The notes: generated by a model not told the origin, from the sequence alone. A DNA stretch of 64,000 nucleotides from Viscum album (GCA_963277665.1 OY728136.1:806397123-806461122); one strand, 5' to 3'; numbered from the stretch's first letter, positions 1 to 14,599 are shown. Translations and numbers: made by a program.

Positions 1-3000
1 ATGACAAATGATGCATTAAACTTAGTTGAAATTGGTGTTCCCATTATACATTAGTTTCTATTATGATCATAAATTCTCACCCTATTCATTCATTAATTCT
101 GATGACTTTTTTAATCATCACATAACCATTCCATTTTAAGAATATTTTTTACATTAAATAATTAAATACATGGATAAAATTAATTTTTTGTTTATTGTAA
201 TATATTGTTATAATTTATCAACACTGAATAAAAATTTTATGAATATGGATTCTAGAAGATCAATAATATTTTTCAAAAATTTATATTCTCTATTTTATAA
301 TATCATTTATCTATTTGATATTTAGAAATACAGATACATGTCGATGGGTGAATACAAATTGGAACTATTATTATTAATGAATTTTTCTATAAGAAGAAAG
401 CCAATCAAAATGTATGTGTTCCATTAATTATTTTTCCTTAAAAATTATAATAAATAACATAGGGTTTTCTTATTTCAAAAAAATTATTAAGTGATTAAAG
501 AAGAATTTAAATAATGAAATCATTGAATATTTCAATATTCAATTTTAGATTCTATTATGATAAAAAAATTACCAAGATTTATAATTTTTCACCATCTTGT
601 ATCTATCAAATTCCTCCTTTATTATTCATGATAATATAAATACTATTTTTAATATCTCTATCTTCATTATCCTATATTTCATTATTTCTTGGGCACTACT
701 GAATTTCATTTTAAAATAAATCATAATAAAAAATATCATATACAATGATGCTTTTTAATTTTATAAATATACTTATCATTATGAATTAATTTCACATGTC
801 AATGGGTTCGACATTAATTATATAACTAAAAATAACATATATATATATACTGCTATTTTGATAATTTATAGTAACAATATTTGATCAAAATTTAGTAATG
901 TTATTGAGGTTGAAACCAATAAGTTCATTGGAAATTATTAAAATTTATTATATTGTTCAATTTGTTTTGTTAATTATAACTAAATAAATTGTATTCAAAT
1001 TTAGCATCATTTCATGGTCTCTTTAAGTATAGTTTTGAGTGATTTTTAAGTCATGTCGGATTGTAATTGATGATATATGTATGGATTCATTATAATATGT
1101 GTTTACTATGAACAAGTTGTGGTGATATTCAATGAATATTATGTATTAGTATAAACATATATTCAATGGATTGATTAATTTATCGTTAAATTATAAAATA
1201 AGTTTGAATTAAACTATCAATGCACTAATGGACTTAAAATTTAAAAAAATTAAATTTATCAAAATCAATGAATTTGTCTTTAAAACATTTCTGTTATACA
1301 TATAATGTTTTATAAACAATTTAAGAATAGCATGAATGAGTTTTGTTTCCTTATAGTGGTATATAATCCAACACTATAATAGAGATTTATTTTAAATTAG
1401 ATATTCTTCTTTAGAATTTATTATGTTAAAAATTTTCTTTCCCGTGAAATAAATAATTGAAAAGATATATAATCCATTTATAAAAATAAAATTTTTCTGA
1501 TTGAATAAGTAAAAATTATAGTGGTGACCATAATATTAAATTTATATTTAAATTAAAATAAATAGTCCTTATATGGTTAATTTTTCGTTAAAATTCAATT
1601 AATATAGCTAAATACTGATCAAAATCATTTTATATCCTAAATATACTTTATAATAATTTTTTTAATGCAATTTTATGTTTATTATATTATGGACATATAA
1701 AAGTATAAATGGTTGTTATTGATAATATATATAATAAAACATTTTATCATTTATCTCATTTATATTAATAAGTATCTAATAAAATTAATTTTTTATTATT
1801 TGATTTATGTTTCTTAAAATTGTATTAATTCATTATGGTTGATTTCATTTATATTTAATTTCCATAAAATTATGAATTGACAAATATTAAATATTTTTAA
1901 TATTTTTTATCTTAATTTTCAAATTCGTTAATGGGGTAAAATTCTTTTTAAAGAATAAAATTAAATTATTAACAATAATATTATGTTTTCCTAGAAAGAA
2001 GTTATTTTAAAAAAGATTGATACTTTTATAAATATAATGTATTTATAATTAAATTTTCTTATATTAAATTAATTATATGATGTTATTTTTAATCATATAT
2101 AAATATATATATTTGTAATGTAAATTTCAATTATTTTTCATTCAATGATAAATTCAATTACAAATTCTTAGTGATAAAAAAGATTAATTTTCTATACAAT
2201 AAATTTTAAAAAAAATTAAATATTATAATGTAAAATATATATTTCTCAATTTTGGAAAATTAAATATATTAAATGATGTCGAAATTAAAATGAAACTAAT
2301 TTATATTTATTGTTAAATTTAATCATTTATTTTTAGTAACAATATAGTATTTTTGGTTAATATTTAATCAAAACAAATAATTTAATACTACTAAAACATA
2401 TGCACCTAAAATTATAAAACTATTTGATACATGGATAATTTAGAATACCTTTATTATTTTATAATGTAATAATGGCAGGATTCAGGAATTTTTACCCACC
2501 AAAAAAAAGTAAATACCATTAAATTCTATTCATATAGCATACTTAACTTTATTTTTACAATGATTCTGGTTCCTCATTCACATATAATTTAAGCTCACAT
2601 TCGAGAATTTAAAACTATAAAAATATTTCCAAATTATCTTTAAAATATAATTAATTTTCTTATTTTAGAGCTAAAATATAAATTTTAAAACCTATATCCT
2701 CAACAAATTTATTAAAGTCCTTCATTTCTCGCAGATACATCCTGGGATAATCCATCTTATCCATGTAACTATTACTTTCCGTTTAACTTTCTTTCAATAT
2801 CATTATCATCCACTATCCTCAAAACCGATTATAAACCCATTTATATAATGACATATTTATAAATAATATAATGAAATATTATTATATTTATGTTATTACT
2901 ATAATTTATTCTCCCACCATCCCATTGAATAAATGAAAACTTCACTCATTGTTGTGTGTAGTCTAATAATTCCTTGAGAAACATGTTTAATTTTTTACCA

Positions 3001-6000
3001 CATCCTTTCATATAAGATTCAATAGATGGGTTTAGATAATTTAAATTTCATTTATTTCATTATATATATTATGTAATTGTAAATTAAGCATTTTATATGT
3101 AATATTATAAGTAACCGATCATTGTAAAATTGACTGCCAAAAGAAACATGCAAAGAGTAGAAAAATGTATTTTGAAATGGGAAAATACATTTAATTATAA
3201 CTCATTAAATATATTTTCAATCTCCTTAATAACATTTAATTAATTCCAATTTAATTATTTAAAAATGATATTATTAAAAGAAATACTCTCTTCTATAGAC
3301 AAACATATATATAAACTGTAACATGTTCTTTTAGGGTTATTTGAACCATCTATATAAAAAATGTGATACAATCTATCAATGATGGATTTGGAAATATAAT
3401 ATTGGATATTTATATTGTTATAAAAAAATATTTGATTTGTAATTTTAATATAAAAATTAAACTCATTAATTAAGAAAATAAAATTCATTCATTTTAAATT
3501 ACCAAAACAATATCATTATTGAATTTTTCAACATGAATAGTAATTAAATTTTTTTGGAATGAAATTAAATAATTATTAAAAAATAATAAAATTAAATTAT
3601 ATAAAAATTAAAATCTTTAATGATGCTTGTTTGGATTGTAATATAATGTGACACAACTATTTAGAATCTTTTTTTAAAACCATCAACATAACTCAAACAA
3701 GATATTTAAAATATATAATTACTGCAAAATTTAAATATATACATATTTATTTAAAAAAAATATAGAAAATGTTATAAATACAAATAAATAAATGAAATAG
3801 TTTACTTTGATATTTAGTTATTTTATATAGGATATTCAATTACATTAGTGTAATTAGATAATTTAGGTATGTGGTTTTTTTAAGAAATTTAAATTTTAAA
3901 AAAATTATCATATAATGACCCTTGTTATCTCTAATATTGTGTGATTACTATTTTATGAATGATATTTAAAATATTAACATAATTAATGAGGTTTTGATAT
4001 GACTTTTTTTATTTCATAATTGTAGTTTTATAAAATTATTAAAACATTATAAAAATACATTAACTCTATTTCTTGATTAATAATGCTTCATTTTAAAAAT
4101 ATTTTATCCATGATTGGTTTGATATAACTGAAGATTATATTGCATGGTATTTTCAATTTCACTCTATAAAATCAACATTTAATTCAATGTTTTCACCTTT
4201 ATACATTATTTAACAAAACAAATTATCATTACTATGAATAATTATCTTCATCTTTAATAGTGTGTTCCACTAATTGTCCATATTTTCATCCTTCACATGT
4301 TCTCCTATAAATTCGGAAACCTAATTATGAATTTTATAATGATACTATCATATTTCCCTTCTCATATTTTATAAATTATGTTTTATTTCACTTTTTAAAT
4401 TCTCATATTTTAATTATATATCTTATGATAAAATAAATCATTCCATGATCATTGGTTTTTTCATCCATTGCCTTTCCATGACAAACTATTTAGTTATTTT
4501 ACAAGGTAAAATTGAAGAATGTTCATTTTTTTAAATAATTTTCTAATACTTTTTACATCATATTTTTGAAAATAAATTAATATCGACTATAATTCACCAT
4601 TTTATGATAATGAAAAAAATGTGTTCAAAAATAATTTTTTCTTCTTTAGGAACACATAATTTAATATTTTAGACCATTCCAATAAATTTAAAATTGCATT
4701 ATATATTTTTAAATTGTTTTATAAATATTACTAAATCATTATAATTTTAAAATGAAAAGTGTGACTCTTATTTTTAAAGTGATTTAAATAATGATCTTGA
4801 AATTTTATTTTCCTTAAATTTCAACATGATATTTTCATTATTATTATATTATGTTATAAAAATGGTATCCATGTTTATCTAGAGACATTACGATAATGTC
4901 TTTTATTTTCATGTACCCATTTTTCTTTTATCAGTAATTATTATTAGATTGTGTTACTTTTTATTTAGTTTTTATTAACAAATAATGTAAAAATTATGTT
5001 AGGCCCTACCTAATATCACATGAATTCATTGGATAACTATTTAATATCTCGAGATAACATTATTTTTAAGAATTGTATGTCATCCTTGTTAATGATTTCT
5101 GATACTGGTTAAAAATTATTCACAATGAATGGTATACTCAGACAGTGAACTAGTGTATTGGATAGAGATTTAATCTAATGATATTAATTTTTCATGACAT
5201 GTTGACAACATGTTAGAAAAAAATTATAATTTGGTGAAATTCAATGTTAATTTTATGTTATGAAAATTTATTGATGAAATATTAGAAAAAACCCCCAATT
5301 GTGGATTTTTATTTTGTACTTTTTAAGAAATTTGATGGAGGAATCTATCCAATATAATAATGTTTTTTTAAAATGAGATATTATAATTTTTGTGCATGTT
5401 TTTTAAACAATAATTTTCCACATATATACCACATTGGGGTGAATTAGTCCATGTCGTGGTGAAGATAATTACCTCAATATTTGGTGACCACATCAGTAGT
5501 AGTGGATGTTTTGATTTGGGAGTCAACATTTCGAAGTAGGTAATACCACTATTGTAATCGAATATTCTATGGTTAATGACAAATGATATAATTATTCTTT
5601 TAAAAAATGGCCTTTATAAGAAGAATACATTCTTGTTTCTCACTATGTTGATGTCAAAACAAGAATTAATATCACACCATGCTAAAGTGGAATCAATATT
5701 ACGAATAATTTTAATAAATAATGAAATTATTCATTGTAACTATCAGAGATATTATTTATTTTATAAATAATATATTAATGAGTGATTTGTGGTTTTTTTG
5801 TTTGAAAACATTTTAAATTCAATGTTATGGAATGAATTCAAATTAATTAGTGATTTTAATATGAAAATTCCTTATGGTCAAATGTTTGATTAAAAAATAG
5901 AGGTTCAATGATGTAATTAATATATATATTTATAATTTAATATGGTGATTCAATATCAATTCATTAATGAATAAATTATTGAATGATGTTTCCTATGAGT

Positions 6001-6450
6001 TCAATTATTATTTATTAATTTAAAAAAAATCTAAAATGAAAAAACACATATGGTGTATTGTTACATCCCAATAGTTTGAATAATTATATGATACTATTAT
6101 TATGAGGAGATAGTTACCTAGGGTTGATGGGAAAAAATATTTCCAATCATTTGCGTTAGTGAACTAGTATGGTCTGTTAGGATTCTCCTAAATTGTAACC
6201 ATTAAAGTAGTGAAATGTAATTATGTTAGGTGTATATGAACTCTGCCATTCTGGATCCTTAGTATATCATAGTGACGGATAAATTAGTAAAGTTATCTAT
6301 CAAACTAAAATAATTATTTTATATTATAATAAAGTAATCGATACATTGAAGTGATGCTCATATTGTGAGAAAAAGTTCAAAAATCAATGATCATATTCCA
6401 ATACATTGATTAAAACCCTTCTTTTATATATTTTATTTTAATGGTAAAAC
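1..6450. other. Unassigned AT-rich DNA left of element B
   Basis: This stretch is extremely AT-rich. Both strands are full of stop codons, and the few short open frames (for example 3255-3488 and 5576-5770) have low-complexity composition rich in N, I, F and Y, as expected by chance. I recognise no domain, RNA gene or terminal repeat. A slightly less AT-rich patch at about 5410-5560 and another at 6055-6310 beginning TGTTACATCCC resemble the start of the B-family LTR (TGTAACATCC), so they may be scraps of older insertions, but I cannot support that further. Confidence 0.6.
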
Positions 6451-8054
6451 TATAACATCCCAAGTAAATAATTAATTATAACTTCTCATAATTATTAATA
6501 TTTTTGAATTACATATTAATTTTACTTTAAATGGGTTATTATGTTCGATGGCATACCCGATACGCAGTAATGGAGTTTTTTGAAATATTATGTTGCACAA
6601 TAATAATATAATATAATTATATTAAACGGTTGTTAATGACAAGTATTTTTTTTGTTAATAATGAACATAACTAACTAAAATATTATTATACATGTTTGTT
6701 AAATGTTTTTACATTTGTCCAATAAAAGTTAGAGGCTTAAAATGTGAATGAATCTATTTTTAATCATAATTTACATTAAATTGTTGATTTACCGCCTTTT
6801 GATTGGGAACCCTCTTTAAATATATTTTTGGCCAATATTATATTTTATTTTTAAAAAAAAATTCCATTAGAATAAGGACACAAAATATTACTTTTGTTAA
6901 TGATTTTGTATTTTTCTCATAATATTCAATTTTTGATTAATAGTGAAAAATACTTTATTTTAATTCAAATATTCCTTTTAATTAATTAATTTATATAGTT
7001 ATATTATTATTTTTTTTTTGTTTTTAATGTTTAATTAGATTATATTTTTACTATTTAATCCAATGTTGGTCATTTTAATTAATTTCATTTTTAAATTGGA
7101 CATAAACAAGTGTCAATCTTTTATTAGTTATTATTTAATAAAAACATGCCTTTTGTGTCGATAAGGTGAATTAATATTAAATTAATTAATCCAAATTTTA
7201 TTTTTTTAATTTATTAAAATAGAAATAATTTTTTAATTTGGAATATCAATATTTATTTGGTTGTATTTTTTGTTTTTTTAAAACATCATTTGTTGATGAA
7301 GAGTGAAACCACTAAGCTGTAGTTAAAAACTAACTTTTTTATTTAAATGAAATTTTACAACCTCTATAAATTTAATTTCAAAAATCTAAGAAACATTGTT
7401 ATTATTAGTACTAAAAATTTTGTTCAATAATATGAATATATTTTGTGGTGAATATTAACTTTTGACTTTTATTTACCGCTGTTAAAGTTAAATAGGTGAA
7501 TTCAAGGTTAAAAGAATATCATAATAATACAAAATTACTATAACACTTGTCCTAAACATATTGGACGAGTAATTTATAACCATGGAAATCCTTGGGATTA
7601 TTTTGCGACCCCATGAAACCACATAAGAGTGATAATGACACTTTATTTTAATTAACTTAATGAAAAGGAAAAAATGACATAAAAATATATTTTAGTAATT
7701 AATTTTTACATAAAGTTATATAAGTTATCTATTCAACTATAAATATTATTTGGAAAAATAAAATTATTTACTACATCATGGTATTTGTTTATAATTTTTT
7801 AACATCATATAAGTAATATTATTTATTACACAACAATGATGTCGTGTTAACAACATTAATAAATGATTTACATAAATAAGATTATAATGATAAAAATAAT
7901 ATCCAAAGCATGTACAATTACTATAGGATGGTTTTATGTTGACCGTGAATTATATTATATTAGACATTAATTAGTTTTGGACCTTTGGAAACAGAAAATA
8001 ATTACAAAATAAAATAATATTTTTATAATTTCCAAAAGAGACCCTCCTCCCCCT

Positions 8055-8062
8055 TATAAAAA
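8055..8062 (+). promoter_or_regulatory. Putative TATA box in element B 5' LTR
   Basis: TATAAAAA follows a C-rich run (CCTCCTCCCCCT) and precedes a pyrimidine-rich leader. The 3' LTR has TATAAATA in the same context at 27179-27186, and the A-family LTRs have TATAAAAG at the equivalent place. The pol II role is inferred from position and conservation. Confidence 0.6.
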
Positions 8063-8602
8063 TCCCTCACCTCTAACCCATTACTCACACCTCTCAGGCC
8101 CCATGGATCATCCAAACACTTCCAAAATAAGCTCTAAGGATCCATATATTTCACCTAGAGGACATATATTTGTAAGATGGCCCTTAAAGAAGTCAAATTT
8201 GTTCAAACCAAAGGGAGATACCCGAATTAAGGGTAACTATTTTCTTAAATTTTTTTGTTTTAATTTACGTCTCCAAACCCCTAAACACTTTTAATTTATT
8301 TTTTGAATTAAAAACCCATTATTATTAATATACTATGATGTTTTTATGATATTTATTCTCACTATACTTACACAACCCTCCAACTAATGGGTAAAGAACA
8401 TGTTTTTTCTTTGGAAGGAAAACTAATGCCTCACGAAAAGGTGATTATTCAATTATTCTCTACCTCTTTTCATGGTGGCCTTTAAGACGGTACTCTATTT
8501 ATATATGATTTATATTATGTTTAAGGATTCGTTATTATTTATGTATTTTTCATTTATAAAATACCTTTATGGTTTCTATATTGTGTAAATGTGATAATTT
8601 CA

Positions 8603-8822
8603 TTTGAGGAACTGCAGACTGTCGCCCCCTCAAAGTGATATGACACAATCATGCCATACATGGAAAGTACAAATGGTGGTGTTTCAGAGATTATATATAT
8701 AATATTATACTAGAATTCTAATATTCCTATGTATAATTATTTTTTAATTCCATTAAAAAAAGTAAATTGAAATAAATATAGTGTTTATGTGTACCTACTA
8801 CTTACCGACTCCATGAACGATG
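8603..8822 (+). repeat. Two GTACGTAC-type modules in element B 5' LTR
   Basis: Two diverged modules about 175-180 bp apart. The second (8781-8820) has TTTATG and CATGAACG flanking a decayed GTACGTAC core, giving an inverted repeat. The same pair occurs in the 3' LTR at 27726-27940 with the core better preserved (GCGTACGTAC at about 27908). Related modules occur three times in each A-family LTR. Confidence 0.6.
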
Positions 8823-8950
8823 CATTTCATTTCCTACCTCCAAATATTAGGTATCTTTATAAATACATATATATACTGTATATATAAGATATATATGATA
8901 TTTAACTCCTTAAAATCAGTTTGGAGATAATGGAATTTTGATCACATAGA

Positions 8951-8955
8951 CAACT
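8951..8955. repeat. Target site duplication of A1, left copy (CAACT)
   Basis: CAACT immediately precedes the TGTAGAG end of A1 and is repeated exactly after its other end at 19650-19654. Removing A1 and one copy restores the continuous B LTR, as seen by comparing with about 28065-28080 of the 3' LTR. Confidence 0.93.
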
Positions 8956-10594
8956 TGTAGAGACCGAAAGCTTGAGGTACATGGACATTACATTACTTTT
9001 GCAGAATACTTAATACATACAAAAAACAAAAACACAAGGACTGTAATAGTTTAGTGTCTTTGGAAACTCGAAACATAATCTCCTAATCGTGGTGAATGAT
9101 CTTTATCATCTCCCCTAAAGATATTTCCCTTTTGTTATCTTACCTAAAAACCTTCTTTATATCCTGGGGAAAAGAAAAGATATAAAGGGTGATCTCAATT
9201 TCTCAGTAAGGGTAATCATTGAAAAAATTAAACTAACCATATACATTTGAACGTCAAAACATGAACATAATGTTTACACATCAAAATATTTAGCTGTGAA
9301 ATAAATCATGGCAGTATGTAATGAATAGGTTATAAAGGAACATTAATCATGATAAAATAACATGGGAATAAAACATTTAATTATGGAAACCCATTAAGCA
9401 CATGATATGATTTTCCACAGTAGCCAAGGCATTACTGCCAAGACCATCTTAGTGTACAAAGTCCCTTTATGAATCGAGTTCACTACTTGTTTTAGTCTTG
9501 AAACACTAAACCGAATTAACTTATTGTTCCATCAATGTCTATCTAATTTTATATATACCATTACCCAATGTATTTGAGGGATATATAGGTCCAACACATC
9601 TCATAATGAAATCGTTCATACTTGTGGCACAAATTAAACATAAATCATTCATCATAAATGAACGAATAAAATGGGTTTCATAAACAGCATCCCATCATAA
9701 CATAATCCATATAAAACAAATGGATATAATTTAATCATACGAATAATCAAACAATGTAAGTAATAGAGAAATTTTACTTGAAACAGAATCATACAAAATA
9801 ATGTCATCCTAGATGGAAAATAGTTTTGACAAAGCACTGGAAATGAATTCTCGAGGAAAAAATTATTTCTTATTTAAAATCATTTCCTTATAACCAAATT
9901 CCATTCAATTTTAAAATATACTGTTGAAAATAATCATGAAATATTTCATAGGAAGGTTAATGGAAATAAGGCTTTATAAAACCATACAAATCCATTCATT
10001 TCGTATAAGTTAAAAAAACATTCTTCTCGTACATTTGCTGGAAAAGTCAAAAGTAGCTCATTTGGTAAACAAAAGAAATATTCCTTCCATACAATGTGGT
10101 AAAAGAAAAAAATGGTAAAAATGACTTTAAAAATACATGGATGAAATTTGAACATTTTATGAAAACATTTCAAGAACATATGGACATAGATAATAAAAAT
10201 AACCCCTGTAAATACTTACGAATAAATAATCTCAGATAAGAATGATATTGGAATAATTATCGCTTACCTTAGGTCTGATAGGCTTCGTACATATCCAAAC
10301 TTCTAGTATAATGATTTAAATATTGTCAATAAATTATTAATAAATCATATTTATTTTTATTATATCATATATGGTTCATTTATGACTTTATATTACCCAG
10401 TTTTTGTAAATTCCATTTTAAAGCAGCGTTTTGGGTAAAATTGTTATATTTATCGTATCTGTTTGGACTTTTTTTCATGATGTTATTATTACTTATATCA
10501 TGATATAATTACTTAAATAATGTAAATCATGATTTATATATCATATATATTCATTATATATATATAATAGATAGATAAATGATATGAAATACAC

Positions 10595-11012
10595 CGTTCA
10601 TGGAGACGGTAGGCCGTACGTACGCATTAACGCTATTTTTTCCTTATTGACTTGAATGGAAATATGAATATGAAATAAATATAAATAAATCCAGTAGCTT
10701 TAAAATGTCATATATTTCATTATTATTCATTATATATACTTTATAATCATTTTTGAGTGGTTAAATGGAGAATTAATCTTATCGCGTTGTGGGGACGGTA
10801 AATCGTACGTACGCGCGAGCGATGATATCGTTTCCAAATTACTGATTTGAATTGGAGTTGATGATATAATATCTAAGAATTATTATGATTTCATAATAAT
10901 CATATATAATTATTTTTTACACCATTATACCCATCCATGTAAGGTGGTGGTGAAAAAACCGATTACACCACAGCGTGGAGAAGTATTCAATACGTACGCA
11001 CGCACGATGATT
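10595..11012 (-). repeat. Three hairpin modules with GTACGTAC core (A1 3' LTR)
   Basis: Three modules spaced about 187-189 bp start at about 10602, 10791 and 10978. Each has GGAGACGGTA or a variant, then a CGTACGTACGC core, then an arm complementary to the sequence before the module: CGTTCATG with the CATTAACG derivative; ATCGCGTTGTGG with GCGCGAGCGA. The same three modules occur in all four A-family LTRs here. Confidence 0.7.
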
Positions 11013-11344
11013 TTGTTTTCCATATGATGGATTGAAAATGAAATTAGGTTGTATCATATTTATAAGAACATATCAGTATATATTTAATACTGATGTTATT
11101 ACTTTATAATGAAACAACTAAATAAGAGTAAGTAGAAGAAGAAAGAAACTTGAAAGAGTCGGTAGAAGAGATTACCTCTTCCTCGACGCACCTCATTTAA
11201 TCTTCTTCCTAGGGCACTAGAGTTGGTCTTTTGAGAAGACAATAACCTATATGATGTAACTATAGAGAATTAGAAGTGTAATTGTCAGAGTTTGGCTGAG
11301 CTTCATGTCTCAAACGTGTGTGAAGATAAGAGGAAAGGGGTGCC

Positions 11345-11353
11345 CTTTTTATA
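11345..11353 (-). promoter_or_regulatory. Putative TATA box, A1 3' LTR
   Basis: On the minus strand the sequence reads CTTATAAAAAGGGCACC. The matching site in the other A1 LTR (about 17815-17825) has lost the TATA core (ACCTTAAAAAGGGC). The A2 LTRs keep TATAAAAG. Confidence 0.6.
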
Positions 11354-13177
11354 AGTGATGGGAGGGGCACCTTTGGAAAAACATAAAATATTATTTTATA
11401 ATAAATTCATATTCGGTTTTTAATAGCTTCAAATTGATTTATCTCTATGATAAGGAGAGTATGGGTCTAAATAATCTCAAAAAATATATTTTAGACATGT
11501 TTATGTTACTATTTTAACCTTATTATTTAGATTTAACTCTAAGTTCAATAATTTAACTTTTACCATGTATTCTTGTTTTCTAACACTATAAGGTTAATAA
11601 ACTTACTATAACAAGCCAAACGAACCCCAAGTGGTTCATTATTAATATATATAGTATTTTCTTAGTCATTTGGTCGAACCTTATATTTTTATGAATAAAA
11701 TAAAAATTTATAATATAATATTTTTTAAAAAAAAACTATTTTATGTAAATTTTGACACTATATGGTACATGATTTTTTGTAAAATCATAAAATCATGATT
11801 TGTTCTAAAAAAGTTAATTAAATTGATACTAACATGTCATATTAACCTATAAAATTAGTTCAATTCATAAAATGTCTCAAATTATATTTATTTTGGTATT
11901 TATAATATCAATTATATTAATATTTCATTAATAAGCGAATTAATGCATCATCATTGTGTCATAAATAAATTAAATTATTTAATGTATATAAATTATAAAT
12001 AAAATAAAATTATGTAATAATATATTTATCTTTATAATGAATATTTATAGTCTAATTTATCTTATGTATAACCCTATATTAAAAATGTTTTAATTATTAA
12101 ACATTGATTTTAACTATTTCAACTCTTTTTTAAGTAAAATAACAATAAATGTCCTAATATAATAAAAGTGGAGATAAATGGTCATATTTTATCCATATGT
12201 TGTTTTTGGCGGAATTAAACTTATCCAATAGATTGAGGACATGTGTAAGGGTAATAATAATATCATTTTTACCCTTATTTACCCTATTTACTTTTAACCG
12301 TGGTAAAAAAGTAAAAAGTTACTAATAACCAAAAATTATTTTATCTTATTAAAACAAATTTTACTCCTTGACATTAACTGTGTCCCTTGGATTTTCGATA
12401 TTCAACCCACAGAAGCAGTAAAATTATTTTTTATGTAAATTTTCAAACTCTTCTAGGAGGTGGGTAAAAGACGGTGAAAAGTTCAATAAAATTTTTATAT
12501 ATCTAAATTTTTTATAAAATGACTCCAATTAATTTCTTTGAACTTATATAGGTATTATGTATCAATTTTGACATAAAATAAATTTAAATAAAAAAATAAT
12601 TATTTAAATAAAAACTTGTTTTTAAATATTAACCTAGTGTTTTCACTGTTCATAAAAAATTGACCGTTTTCAGAAAAATACCAATGATTCACCCTATGCT
12701 AATTTTGATATTCTGAATCCAAAAATTAATTCCTTTTTAAAAGATAAAATTTATAAAATTTCAAATATTGGGTATTACTATTCATAACAGCTAGTTTTAG
12801 TAATATTTTAATATCATCTCGCTGTTTTGTGAAACATGCTATTTCGTACCATGAAAGATATCGAGGAAGGTCATGATTGCGTGTAAAGCAAGTCAAGTCA
12901 ACGTTGTATGTAGTGAAATCTTCATTTGGTGTTGCATATAATATAATCAAAACATATTTCATTTATACATTAAAAAAAATCATTACTTAATGTTGCGTTG
13001 AATAATTTCCACAAAACGAACTTGAAATTGTGTGTGACACGAGCCAAGAATAGTGTTGTGTATACTGAAAGATAATACGATGTTTCTTATAGGACAAACT
13101 AATAATGGTGTAGTGTATAATAGATGACATCAAATAAATTAAAAATAATATATCTCATAAATTCTTGGTGTGTTACA

Positions 13178-13190
13178 TTCTACCCCCCTT
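13178..13190 (-). other. A1 polypurine tract
   Basis: The minus strand reads AAGGGGGGTAGAA directly before the TGTAACA start of the 3' LTR, where plus-strand DNA synthesis would be primed. Just upstream is a TTCGAGGGAGAAATT-like box, a typical sequence at the end of gypsy internal regions. The same tract is present in A2 at 45055-45067. Confidence 0.85.
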
Positions 13191-13837
13191 AAAATGAATT
13201 TCTCCCTCGAAATTCGTCGGGGTTATAAATGGTTTACTACTTGAAAGTTTTTTCATAGAAACCAACATTGTAAAAAGGAATAGTAAAACTTCATTTTAAA
13301 AGGGAAGTAAGAATCATAATAGTCATCCAATGTAACTCAGCACAGTGTTTCCACATAGGACAACATAGGTGAAAATATGGATGTGGAAGGGAAATATAAC
13401 AATAAACTTCTGATGAAGAGTGGTATAGGACATGGCTATGAATAAGCCAACAATCACAATGCCATAAATTTTTGATGATCTAAGGTACCATCTAATTCAT
13501 CAGATATAAGGGCACTAGGACATCATTTTTTTGTTTTCATGATCATTTCCCTAAATTTGATGAATTTTTTAATTAAAATAAATATTTACTTGTTTTTGGA
13601 ACAATATTACTGTTGTTTGTGACTTGAACAATTTCAAATTCATCTCTTAAATAAATGAAGTTGAATTTGTCTTCCGTGAAGTGTTAGCAGATCATGAGAT
13701 AGAATGATAGTTCATTCCAACTATCTCAAACAAAAGGATAACAAAAGTAATTAAATATACATGTGTACATCAATAGTGATATTGGACTTATACTTCATAT
13801 ATCATACCGCTTATAATAAAACCAGTTTCTATTAACC

Positions 13838-13960
13838 AGGGAATTCTTGTAGGCCAGTGGTAGGCGATAAAGGCCTATCACACTTCGATTGTGGGTTCAA
13901 TTCCCACATCCTTGTTTGAAGTGACGGGTTGTCGCTCGTAGCGTAGGTTGTCCCTTTTTC
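13838..13960 (+). ncRNA. tRNA-derived, pol III-type unit (SINE-like), antisense inside A1
   Basis: The plus strand has a tRNA-like head. It has a box A-like TAGGCCAGTGG at 13850-13860, a central region reading CCTATCACAC, and a box B GGTTCAATTCC at 13894-13904. The box B lies in a perfect T-arm hairpin: GTGGG, loop TTCAATT, CCCAC. About 50 bp of more GC-rich sequence follows, ending in a T5 run at 13955-13959, which is how pol III transcripts stop. The sister copy in A2 (minus strand, 44273-44396) sits at the same place and orientation relative to the element. Its box B is GGTTTGATTCC, so the two copies are consistent with an ancestral GGTTCGATTCC that lost its CpG in two ways. I cannot tell whether it is transcribed. 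Confidence 0.65.
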
Positions 13961-14599
13961 TAAAACTACACTATTATAACATTTAAGAAATAATATCAAA
14001 AAAATGTTATATCCTTGAAAAAATACTATTTGAGGTCCAACATAATCCATTTCAATCTTTAGGATTATCAAAAATACATATGTCCAATCTCATAGTAAAA
14101 AAGAAAATGATTACTGGAAAGGTCACATAATAATAAAGTGAATACCGTCATTTATCCACCATATATCATAAGATATATCTTGTTGATCGCATTCCAAACA
14201 TGTTAATACCTTAATCATGTATTTTCTTGAAACATAAATTAGCATAGAACCATAGTGAAAAGATGAATGTTTTCAAAAGGTAACTCTTTCTACATTCTAA
14301 AATCCCAAAAATTCTATATACTCAAACCATTATATCACTTTGTCCTTATATCAGTCATGAGCTCATTAATACTATCAAACATTTCATTATCTCCTTATCT
14401 CTTCTTTATGTACATATTGGGTGCTTTCCAAAAATATCTGAATAACCTTTCATGGTTACCGGTACTATTCAACATAAAATTTAAAAAACATAAGGAAAAA
14501 ATAGTGTAACAATCCATAGATGACTCATTATTCCATAGTACCATGATAATACTTATACAGCATTACTCATGATAAACATGTAATCATTCCACAACCTTC

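Larger units (their letters stand above)
6451..8955 (+). repeat. Element B 5' LTR, left portion
   Basis: It aligns by eye with 25579 to about 28070 of the 3' LTR. Shared blocks include the start (TATAACATCC here, TGTAACATCC in the 3' copy), GATACGCA, the stretch containing CATAAACAAGTGT near 7100, and the TATA region near 8055. The first two bases are TA instead of TG, a G to A change. The left portion stops exactly at the CAACT duplication produced by A1, and the alignment resumes at 19655. Confidence 0.88.
8956..13177 (-). repeat. A1 3' LTR
   Basis: A 4,222-bp direct repeat of 15419-19649. It starts on the plus strand with TGTAGAGACC and ends with GTGTGTTACA, the reverse complement of the TGTAACA start seen in A2. 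The two A1 LTRs look roughly 10 percent diverged by eye where I lined up their ends, so the insertion is not recent. Confidence 0.92.

Noticed and set aside
6059..6310. Possible fragment of another B-like LTR just left of element B (TGTTACATCCC start)
   Set aside because: Only the first dozen bases resemble the LTR start. I could not extend the match, so it is not reported as an element.
13850..13912. Functional tRNA gene
   Set aside because: Box A and box B and the T arm are present, but there is no good acceptor stem and the anticodon arm is poorly paired. A tRNA-derived SINE-like unit fits better.
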